A stretch of DNA of 64,000 nt from Chloroflexota bacterium (GTDB lineage Bacteria; Chloroflexota; Anaerolineae; Anaerolineales; Anaerolineaceae): NCBI GenBank assembly GCA_021779955.1, contig JAJXZS010000050.1:124001-188000 (forward strand), in the 5' to 3' direction. The first letter of the stretch is position 1. Each line of letters begins with the position of its first letter. Position numbers and translations under genes: made by a program. Positions 55,076-63,900 of this stretch are shown one piece after another. The notes below the pieces were generated by a model. It was not told the origin of the DNA. It did no database searches and saw nothing but the letters and a program-made list of their open reading frames with translations.

Positions 55076-55112
55076 TTCTCCCGATCACCTGATCATCAAG
55101 CGGTCGGGAGAA
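55076..55112. repeat. Inverted repeat downstream of the two-helix protein gene
   Basis: TTCTCCCGA and TCGGGAGAA are perfect 9-bp arms around a 19-base centre that itself contains TGATCATCA. It is placed where a terminator of the membrane-protein gene would be, but no T-run follows. Between it and the CHAT gene, one minus-strand frame ends in KSWFEKLKKKSRYPEFAKIM, possibly the tail of another lost gene. Confidence 0.5.
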
Positions 55113-55144
55113 TCTAGAGTTATGTTATAGATACGATTTGTTAT

Positions 55145-55471
55145 TCAGTTTCCCTTCTTAACGAACGCAATGATCGCTGTTGATGGCAGCCAGGCAATGC
55201 AAAAAACAATGATGAAACGAAATAGCAAAACAAAAGTTGCTTCGGGCCAAAAATCGGCTCCAGAATTGTAGGCTCCTCCAAATACAAATGAAATCATTGG
55301 TTCGAAAAAAACCACCATGTTAAAAAGATATATCAATATCGACAATGTCGCGAGTAAACATGCAATCATCGCACCAGTCGCAGCATGTTTACTTAACTCT
55401 ATTGAGCTTTTCGCTTTTTCACTTCCTTTTGTTTCACTTTGTAGATTATTTAGTTCGAATTGTGCTTCCAT
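55145..55471 (-). CDS. Two-helix membrane protein in DISARM cargo
   Basis: 108 residues. A charged N-terminal region (to about 30) precedes two hydrophobic segments (about 32-55 and 75-105), and the protein ends in VKKGN. No motif recognised. It lies between drmMI (84 bases upstream) and the CHAT-like gene. A protease next to a small membrane protein recalls protease-activated membrane effectors, but this protein is not recognisably a gasdermin. Confidence 0.6.
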   Translation of the reverse strand: MEAQFELNNLQSETKGSEKAKSSIELSKHAATGAMIACLLATLSILIYLFNMVVFFEPMISFVFGGAYNSGADFWPEATFVLLFRFIIVFCIAWLPSTAIIAFVKKGN

Positions 55472-55555
55472 TTTTTCTCCTTGATGTCTTCAGTGATATG
55501 GCGTTTTGGATATGATGGATACTTTTATTGTTGCAAATTCAAGAAATATTCTTTG

Positions 55556-58500
55556 CTAGATCCTCCTATACCCCGGGTCATTGCCTTGATGCACGGACTT
55601 CGTGTGCTCCTCAATGGAAAAACCCATCAGAGTCATTCCACACACTAGGCATTTGACACGATCCCAGCTGCCAATTTCTGCAGCAGGCGTTGGGGGCGGG
55701 GAATCGGAAGTCTCCACCTGGTCTGTAACTTCAGGTTCGGTCAAAAAGTCGAGCTGACCTTCAAACTGGATCAGTTTTTTGGGTTTCTGCCTGGCGGGTT
55801 TTTCTTCGTTTGTCTTCTTCTTGTCTTTCTCGTGCAGCCCAGCCTTGACCTCTTCTTCATACCGCTCGTGGTTTAGCTGCAGCAAGCGCGCCAGCACTTC
55901 ACGTCGTGCCGCCTCGCAGATGGTAAATCGTACTCCAATAGGCGTTAGATGAAAGCCATGGTCTAAGTTGAGGTCACCCCAGTCATATGCATTAGCTACA
56001 GAATTATCCATTTCGATCAGTAATTTCCGTAAATGCCATATATCGGGAGATGTTTCTTTTGTGGAATTGAATCGATTGAAAATAGTCGTAAGACCTTCTT
56101 CTCGGCTTTTCATCAATTCGCGCCTACTTTCATGATAGAGCGCGCCAATACCTTCCAATTCATCTATTCCAGGAGGGAAAGGATAAGTTTGAAAAGCGGA
56201 AGAAGGTGTATAACTAAGATCCTGTTTTAGAGTTGAACAATAAGCCCTTGCCCATGCTTCATGGAAACTTGACTGCAGAACTGAAAAATGCGAAAAATCA
56301 TCGTAAGCTATTATTATCACTTTACTTGAAAAAACCATTTTCTTCTCAACTCTAACAAATGCCGCGGTTTTGCTGGTAACTGCTATTCCAAAGGCAAATT
56401 TCAATTGAGAGATTGATTCATAAAGATTCTTTTGCCTTTCTGCAAATTGCCACCACTTTTCTCTATACTGTCTTCTGTTAACCAAGTCACGCTGAGGCTT
56501 CACTTTTTCTACAACGATTCTGAAACACTCTGTATATTGTTGCGCTTTTTCTAAGGGCCAATCATGAAAGTTAATTATCCACCGGCTTGGTTTTTGTTCT
56601 GGATTGCTGTTTAAATCTTCTCCATTCAAATATGGAAAAAGAATATCTTTATTTCTTGAATCTTTCATAATCAAATCATGGGCTTCAATTGGTAATAACA
56701 AGAATCCTAAGCCTAATACATTAGTTCCCATATGACTCTTCTTATCATTGCTTCTGAGGACATATGGAAATGTATCCTTAACCGCCTCGTCTAAGAAAGA
56801 TGAAATAAAGCCAACTAACTTACCATTCAAATTTCTATCCGAGTCCCACCTGCCCTTCATAACAACTACAAGACTAACTATAACTGCGGCGGATCCCGGC
56901 CAACTTGTGGATGAAGTTGCAAAGATAATGTTCCCTTTTTGGACAATAAAATCTAATCCGACATCTCTTGTATCACCTTGGGCTATTGAATTTGTGGCAA
57001 TTAAACCCAATGTACCAGCAATTCTTAAGTTTTCAAATGATTGTAGAAAAAAGAAAGCACACAAATCGGCTGAGCCTGTTTTGTGCGACCATCTTATTTT
57101 TAAGTAATCAAGGTAATGAATTCCATACGTTGGGCTAATTCTTTTTCCTCCTAGAAACGGTGGATTACCTACAAACGCACTGAATCCACCAGTCCCTTCT
57201 GTTGCATACACCTCCGGGAATTCGAATGGCCAGTGGAAGGCGCGTTCTTTGCGGGCGGCGCTCAGTGCGCGCTGGGCATCCAGCGTGTTCATGGGCAAGC
57301 CAGCCAAATAGTCCGATAATAGGTGTGAGAGCAGTGTTTCCTGTTCAGCGAGTTTCAGTCCCAGCATGCGCACACCCACCAGCAGGTCGCAGCCCAGTAT
57401 CACCCGCGCCATGGCGGCGTCGGCTTCTTTCAGCAGTTCAGCCTTGTGGTCGACGTCGTGCACGTCCAGCACGGTGAAGCTCTCCAGCTCTTTGCGTTTC
57501 TGGCGCGCTACGTCCAAATGCTGGTTGAGTACTTCGTAATCCAGGGTAAAGGCAGCGTCTTTACGGCTGTAAGCCCACTTTTTGAACATCTCTTCATCTG
57601 CACCTACCAGTGAATCGCCGCATTTCAGGGCGTGATCCAAAAAGGTAAATGGCCGGCCTTTGTCCATGGTGGTCAGCCAGATTGACAGCTTGGCAATTTC
57701 CACCGCCAGCGGGTTCTTATCCACACCGTAAATACAACGGTCCGCCACCAGGCGTTTGGCAAGGATCAACCGCTCTTCATCGTCTTTGGGTAATATGACC
57801 TCATTGAGTCTGCCGGTGGCCAGTTTTCCTTCGGGGGTGATCCTCAATTCCCCATTTCCTTCTTTGGAAAGGGGCAATTGATCCCAGACTTCGACCAGCC
57901 GTTCAGACAGGTAACGGATGACCTGCACCAGAAAGCCCGCAGAACCCATGGCCATATCGCAAACCTTCAAGTCCAATAACGCTGCCGGCGATTTGAGCTT
58001 CCACCGTTCTTTGGATAGTCCTTCAGCCGGGCCAATGTAAACCAACGGCTCGAGTGTGTGTTGGACGATCGGTTCGGTCAAAATCTTGGGTGTGTAATGG
58101 GTGCCCGTGGCACGGCGAGTGGCACCGGCAGTGACATAGACGCTGTCGGGCAGGAAAACCGCAGGATATCCAAAGTCATCTTCGCGCAGCAGACCGGCAA
58201 ACTCTGCCACCCGGTTGTATATCGCCGGGTCATTATTGCAAGCGATCTGCAAATGGTGATTGCCAAAAACATCCACCTTTTGCTGCCAGGCATTGCGCAA
58301 AGCATTCTCAGAGCGTCCGGTTCGCTCTTTTAAGAATGCAAGAAAGCTTCTTTCTCCTTTGGCTACCTCGGCATCCAGTACAGAAATGGGAATTTCAGGC
58401 TCGTTTTCCCGCGTTCCGGTCAACCCCAGAACAGGTTCCTTTGCCCGCATTGCGACGTGATCCAGCAAGCCTTCATAGACATGGCCGATCTGTTCCACGT

Positions 58501-59776
58501 CCAGTGCACGAAAGGAAAGCCGCCTTGCTTCAGCGGGTCCACCGCCAGGCACCTTGACTCGCAGAACCTGCAAAGCATCCAACAAATGGAGTACAGTGCG
58601 GTTCGAAATGGGGAGAACCCGATCATCTTCATTCTTTTCTGCAGTAGTTCGGCCCTCGAGGAATGGATAGCGATCAGGGTCAAAGAGGCTGCCACCATAA
58701 GCCGGCAGAGAGAGGCGGTCGTGATGAATTCCGTCATGCACCGCACGAAAGGTCGCCAGCAGCCGGCACCAGGCATCGAACCGACGTTCCAGTACTTCTT
58801 CTCCTTGATGATCTGCTGTCTCACGCAGTTGAGCGCGCAGTGTGGAGACTGCATAATTCTCGTCGTAAAGCGGGTCGCCCAGGAGCAATAGACCGCGTTC
58901 TTCGGCAGTAAACAGGAAGACCAAGCGCATCATCACCGTCAGGGCAGCTTCATAAAGATCCGATTCACTGATCTCTTTGAGCAGTGTGCGATTGCGATCC
59001 TGGTCGATCTTGTCAATGGCACGGATCAGCACTTCCACCGCACGACGTACCTGATAGCCCAACTGATCGGTTACTTCCTGCTGATCGTTGAAGCTCTCTT
59101 TGAGCATGCCTTCGAGGGTGTCCTCTTCTGCAACAGCGAAGAATCGGTCATCCCCGAGAAGTGAGGTAAAAGCACGGTAAGTGAGCGGTTCTTCGAGCCA
59201 TATAGCGGCGTACCACGAAATAAAGGAACTGGTTTCCCCCTTGGGGGCGTTGACTAACATCCATTGCTCGCCATTCGTCACCAACCCCAGTGAAACGCCA
59301 GTAGCTCGCAAGAGCTCCAGCATCCGCATCGATGGCGATGCCTTCCAGTGGCTGTCTCGAGTGGTTTTCTCCAATCCCTGGGAGACTGGATAATATTGCA
59401 CCAGCATACGCGGTTTGGAGGAGTCCGCAGCGGGATCGGCAATCGCCAGATCTGGGCGAAGAGTGACTCCCTGTTCAGCGATGAATGCGGACAACGTCGG
59501 AGGAATCGCAGGACCTTCAAGGACCTGTGGTTTCTCGAACCCAAGAACATGCTCGAGCACATAACGGATCCACACCGAGTGAATCGCCGGAGATGGCTTC
59601 AAGCTGTTTTGATCATCGAGCCATTCGTTGTATGCCAGGCGCAGCTCAGCCAGTTGATCATGGTCCAGTGCGTTTAATCCCTGGGGGAAGGTACGCATCA
59701 AGACAGGCATGCTCAAGAACGGTCCGGAGACTTCAATTAATGAAAGCCATTCGTTGTGGTGTCGGGCTATGGACAT
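55556..59776 (-). CDS. drmMI: DrmMI, DISARM class 1 adenine-specific DNA methyltransferase
   Basis: 1406 residues. Motif I is CDMAMGSAGFLVQ near 607-619 and motif IV FVGNPPFLGG near 870-879, as in Eco57I/PglX-type N6-adenine methyltransferases. The N-terminal 550 residues include a nuclease-like or recognition region and helical segments; the C-terminal part has a target-recognition domain, a Lys/Glu-rich linker near 1330 and a zinc-finger-like CLVCGMTLMGFSIEEHTKSV (Cys2-His2 pattern). It marks host DNA so that DISARM spares it. The size and position identify class 1 rather than class 2 (DrmMII, a cytosine enzyme). Confidence 0.92.
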   Translation of the reverse strand: MSIARHHNEWLSLIEVSGPFLSMPVLMRTFPQGLNALDHDQLAELRLAYNEWLDDQNSLKPSPAIHSVWIRYVLEHVLGFEKPQVLEGPAIPPTLSAFIAEQGVTLRPDLAIADPAADSSKPRMLVQYYPVSQGLEKTTRDSHWKASPSMRMLELLRATGVSLGLVTNGEQWMLVNAPKGETSSFISWYAAIWLEEPLTYRAFTSLLGDDRFFAVAEEDTLEGMLKESFNDQQEVTDQLGYQVRRAVEVLIRAIDKIDQDRNRTLLKEISESDLYEAALTVMMRLVFLFTAEERGLLLLGDPLYDENYAVSTLRAQLRETADHQGEEVLERRFDAWCRLLATFRAVHDGIHHDRLSLPAYGGSLFDPDRYPFLEGRTTAEKNEDDRVLPISNRTVLHLLDALQVLRVKVPGGGPAEARRLSFRALDVEQIGHVYEGLLDHVAMRAKEPVLGLTGTRENEPEIPISVLDAEVAKGERSFLAFLKERTGRSENALRNAWQQKVDVFGNHHLQIACNNDPAIYNRVAEFAGLLREDDFGYPAVFLPDSVYVTAGATRRATGTHYTPKILTEPIVQHTLEPLVYIGPAEGLSKERWKLKSPAALLDLKVCDMAMGSAGFLVQVIRYLSERLVEVWDQLPLSKEGNGELRITPEGKLATGRLNEVILPKDDEERLILAKRLVADRCIYGVDKNPLAVEIAKLSIWLTTMDKGRPFTFLDHALKCGDSLVGADEEMFKKWAYSRKDAAFTLDYEVLNQHLDVARQKRKELESFTVLDVHDVDHKAELLKEADAAMARVILGCDLLVGVRMLGLKLAEQETLLSHLLSDYLAGLPMNTLDAQRALSAARKERAFHWPFEFPEVYATEGTGGFSAFVGNPPFLGGKRISPTYGIHYLDYLKIRWSHKTGSADLCAFFFLQSFENLRIAGTLGLIATNSIAQGDTRDVGLDFIVQKGNIIFATSSTSWPGSAAVIVSLVVVMKGRWDSDRNLNGKLVGFISSFLDEAVKDTFPYVLRSNDKKSHMGTNVLGLGFLLLPIEAHDLIMKDSRNKDILFPYLNGEDLNSNPEQKPSRWIINFHDWPLEKAQQYTECFRIVVEKVKPQRDLVNRRQYREKWWQFAERQKNLYESISQLKFAFGIAVTSKTAAFVRVEKKMVFSSKVIIIAYDDFSHFSVLQSSFHEAWARAYCSTLKQDLSYTPSSAFQTYPFPPGIDELEGIGALYHESRRELMKSREEGLTTIFNRFNSTKETSPDIWHLRKLLIEMDNSVANAYDWGDLNLDHGFHLTPIGVRFTICEAARREVLARLLQLNHERYEEEVKAGLHEKDKKKTNEEKPARQKPKKLIQFEGQLDFLTEPEVTDQVETSDSPPPTPAAEIGSWDRVKCLVCGMTLMGFSIEEHTKSVHQGNDPGYRRI

Positions 59777-59806
59777 CCTAATATCTCTATTCTATCGATC
59801 CAAATA

Positions 59807-60157
59807 TTACCAACCTGATATTGTCTTTCCTTTTATATCGGGGTGCTGATATAGCACTGATGCAAATCTCGCCATATTGTCTTGTGCCCCTATTCGTGGT
59901 GTTATCAAGCCTTCCCTACGAACCATTTTTACTATTAACTTCGTCTTATTTTCGCTTATTTGGGAAATTCGAATAGTAGTCACAGAGGGATTTGTAATTC
60001 CATTAGAAACTTCGCCATTAATAATTCCAGTTTCTTTAGAGATTTTCTTTACTGTCCCTAGTTGATTAAGAACATCAATACAAGCCCTTGCCACATCTGC
60101 TGCAGCGATTTCAAAAATAAATTCCTGATCGTCCCTAGATTCATGCTTTGCAAACAT
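59807..60157 (-). CDS. Small unknown protein between drmD and drmMI
   Basis: 116 residues, with TAGGAGA before the ATG and 30 bases before drmMI. Predicted small alpha/beta: EFIFEIAAADVARACIDVLN, TTIRISQISENKTKLIVKMV. No membrane segment or known motif. It directly follows the drmD tail remnant, so it probably belonged to the locus before the cargo entered. Confidence 0.65.
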   Translation of the reverse strand: MFAKHESRDDQEFIFEIAAADVARACIDVLNQLGTVKKISKETGIINGEVSNGITNPSVTTIRISQISENKTKLIVKMVRREGLITPRIGAQDNMARFASVLYQHPDIKGKTISGW

Positions 60158-60176
60158 CGATTATCTCCTAAATCCT

Positions 60177-60345
60177 TTAATAAATTTTGAGACTGTAATA
60201 TGTAACTGCAACAGGGAAAATTCTCACATGAGGATTTACATATCGTTTCTGAATGATCATTTCTTCCTACTCAATCTCTCGTGGAATAGCTGCCAATCTG
60301 CGGTTCTCATGCAAAACTTGCGCGAATACAGGCATCAGCACCATC
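60177..60345 (-). pseudogene. Decayed duplicate of the drmD 3' tail
   Basis: On the minus strand: RRLAAIPREIE, a stop, EEMIIQKRYVNPHVRIFPVA and a final TAA. The intact drmD ends RRLAAIPGEIEQEK, AIVKRFLNPRTRMFPMA. A 73-base ungapped alignment (60230-60302 against 60964-61036) has about 53 identities, including 20 identical bases in a row. The two tails bracket the gene at 60421-60897. Confidence 0.82.
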
Positions 60346-60420
60346 CAATTAAGGACCCGTACGGTACTTAGAGAAGCGAGAGCCATTTGCTACGATGTCT
60401 GGCTATTAAAGACATAAAGA

Positions 60421-60897
60421 TTACTCGTCATCTACTTGATCATTGGATTCGCTGGAATATGATTTTCGGACTGCCTCGATTAGTTTACGGTCATAAGATG
60501 CGCTGTTGATGCTTCGATTGGCAATGAGTATTAATACAAGCCAGAGAATTACCACAATTGTCTGGCTGACTAAAGAGTTCTTTGAAATTGCTTCCAATAA
60601 CAAGATAACAATAAATATTGCTATCAGGAATAGCAAATTCCAAAGGGTTAAATAAATGGCATGAATTTCCATGTCACTGACTTTAATTCCTTTGCGGTGT
60701 GCTTCTGTAACTAAATCATGGAATGCTTTTTGTTTGGCAGTATTTTTCTCGGCTTGTCTGGTCGAAAATTTCGCCCAAAGATTTTGAAATCGGGCATATA
60801 AGAAATTCCCGACTATTGAAACCAGAAGGCTCACAAAAACCGTAGCAAACCAAAAGACTGGACTTTTTACTAATTCCGATATTTCGTTGAGATCCAT
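60421..60897 (-). CDS. Three-helix membrane protein in DISARM cargo
   Basis: 158 residues. One helix lies near 14-34, then a basic amphipathic region (about 40-75) and two close helices near 82-128, with an acidic tail ending DQVDDE. AAGG precedes the ATG. It starts ten bases after drmD, so it is translated from the same mRNA. It is the only gene between the intact drmD end and the duplicated drmD tail. No family recognised; SLATT-like or similar signalling membrane proteins have this kind of layout. Confidence 0.62.
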   Translation of the reverse strand: MDLNEISELVKSPVFWFATVFVSLLVSIVGNFLYARFQNLWAKFSTRQAEKNTAKQKAFHDLVTEAHRKGIKVSDMEIHAIYLTLWNLLFLIAIFIVILLLEAISKNSLVSQTIVVILWLVLILIANRSINSASYDRKLIEAVRKSYSSESNDQVDDE

Positions 60898-60907
60898 TTT
60901 TACCTTT

Positions 60908-63900
60908 TCATTTATATTTTTCTGGAATCAAGAAGACAACAGCCATTGGAAACATTCGCGTCCGAGGATTCAAAAATCTCTTTACAATCGCTGTCTTCTC
61001 CTGCTCAATTTCTCCCGGAATAGCTGCCAATCTGCGCCGCAAGGCATCCATATTACGGTTCAATTGTTCTCTTTCTTCACTGGTGAAAAGCTCAAGTTGC
61101 ACCATCTCTGGCTCATCCAGTTCCTTCCTGATTGATGCAGCCAGTTCATTGAGGACGCTTTCAATACTCCTGGCTTCAAACGCTGAACGATCTAACAGTA
61201 ATTTCTGGATGCCGTCCATACGATCCTTGGAACGCGCTTCCAATGCAGACGCGATGGCTGGAATAATGTGTGGATAAAGATCTAGCAAACGTTGCTGTAA
61301 TTGCGTACTGGGCTCTTGGTAAGATGCGGCATTGATCGCATTTGCTATCTGACCGACGTTCATCCGAACCAACTTGCCTTCTTTTAAATACCCTCCAGCT
61401 GAGATAATCTCCTCATGCAACCGGTTCTGATTTCCCCCAATGATCACCTGGCGGGCAAAAGCGATTACGGCAGGGTCCGGAAGCGTCGAATCCGAAACGA
61501 TGCGTGCCGTCAAACGGTGCAAGCCTTTCCTGCTAGCTGGCGACCACACCTCGGCTCGAAGGACGCGAAGCGACATCTGTACCAACCGATGATTGAGGTG
61601 AGCTAATACCACGTCATCCCGTCCGTCTACTAAGTTATGGTCAAAAACGATGGGTCGCATTTTCCCGGTATGAGGATGAGGCAGGCCTTCTGCACACACA
61701 GCCCAACTTCCGGTCAAGGCCGGCAGCTCATAAGCTGGGATCTCATTTTTCTGAGGATTTTCTGGAAGGGCAGTTAGCTTCACAGGAATTAACGGCCTCT
61801 GGCCCACTAATTCCAAAGCGGTTGCCACAATGTTCTCGGAATTTTCAGGAGAGAAGTTCATTTCCTGGCGTGTCTCTTGAAGCTGTTCCATATGGCGTGC
61901 AATCTGCGCTCGCAGATCTCGTTCAAACTTGAGCATTCGACGTACTGGTTCGTTTTCTTTTTCAGCCCGGGTTGTATCCAAGCGGTGGCGCCGGCCAAGC
62001 ATGGCTTCTTCTACTTGCAGAGCAATGACTGGGCCAACTTTACCCAGATCTTCCCGAATTTGTTCGACTTTCTTTACAGCTCTGAAGAGAAATTCCAAGT
62101 CTCCTTCAAGCCCTTCACCATGTATATCCCAGTTATTAACTTCCTGGTCTTTATAACCTTTTGATACAAAATGAAAAACCTGAACCTCATGAGTCTGACC
62201 ATGGCGATCCAAACGTCCATTTCGCTGCTCCAGTCGGTTCGGATTCCAGGGAATTTCCATGTGCACGATTCGGTAGCAATGATTTTGCAGATCGATGCCC
62301 TCTGAAGCGGCATCTGTAGCCAATAAAATCCGCACAGGACTGATTTCGGGCCTGGCCTGGAAAGCAGCTTTAATGGCTTCGCGTTTGTCGTCGTCCATCC
62401 CGCCATAAAGGGTCATCAAACGATCATCCCCAGTAAAGCCTTCCGCTGCCAACAATGACTGCAAAGAATTAAGAGTGGCTCGATATTCCGTAAAAATGAC
62501 GACACGTTCATTCGACCAAACACCTTTAGGCTTGATATTCAATTTCAACCAATCAAGCAAAGCCTGGATCTTGCTATCAGGTCGAGCGGAAGCCCGTCTT
62601 GACCAAACGAGCAAATGATCAAGAAGCTCTTTTTCCCTTGGCGTTAACGGCCGGAATAACCTTGACGCGGTCAGAAGGGCATCATTTTCTGATTCATCCA
62701 TAGGATCAAGTGCATCTTCATCCTCGGCAGCTTCCAATTGCTGGCGCAATATCCCATAAACAGGGCGGTGGTCATCGCTGCTTGATTTCGTTTTTTCCAG
62801 GGTTTGTAGATGTTTTTCGAGAGTTAATTCAAATGCCGCCGGAGATGAAAACAGCCTCTTTTTGAGCATTTTCATCATGAATTCTGTAGCATAATGCTCG
62901 ACAAAATCTTTTGGGTTTTGTTGGCGAAGTGTTGTGTATCCCTGCAACCATGCATGGGCTTGTTTTTCTTCCGGGGTATATGAAACCTCGATCGCCTGTA
63001 TTTGTCGTTTTGGGAAGCGTGGCGTTCCATCAAATTGAGCAGGTAATTCGCTTTTCATTCTACGGACCATTACCAATTGAAGCTGTTGGCGATCAGGTTC
63101 AATTCCACGGGCGAAACGTTGGTTATCCAGCAGTTCAAGCAGGGCTGTGAAAGACTCTTTGTATCCGTTATGGGGTGTTGCGGTCAGGAATAGTTTATGC
63201 TCAAAATGGGGAGTTATGGTGCGAATCGCTAAGGTCCGCATCGAGTCTGTTGCATATTTTCCTCGTCCGACCGGTGCGATATTATGAGCTTCATCGATGA
63301 TCAAGATATCGAATTTTCTCGGGTATTTTGGCTCATCTTCGGATGGCAAAAGCTCCCTAAATAACCGCATTGGTCGGTCTCGTTTCAAAAAATCAATGGA
63401 TGTGATCAACCTTGGGAAATGCGACCATGGATTTGTGTGTAATCCCCTTGTTCTACGTAATGCCCGCAGTAATTCAGAATCAACAATACGGAATTCCAGG
63501 CCGAACTTGTCACGCATTTGGTCATGCCATTGGATTTGCAGTGAAGACGGGCAAACGATCAAAATTGTGCGAGCTCGGTTACGGAAAATCAACTCCTGGA
63601 CAATCAATCCAGCTTCAATCGTCTTGCCCAAACCAACATCATCAGCAATCAATAGGTTGGCTCGGGGCATCTGAACTGCACGTACCAGGGGATCGAGTTG
63701 GTAATCCTCAATTGTGATACCGCTCCGGAACGGTGCTTGAAGAGATCGAATATCTGCTGAACTGATTGCTCCCCAACGAACGGCATTCAGAAAAGCATCA
63801 AATTTCTTGGGCGAATCAAATCCTGTTGCTTCAGGCAGGCCAGTCTTTTCATTTATTCTTGCATCAGGCTCTATTTCCCAAATCACCTGGAGAGTTTCAC

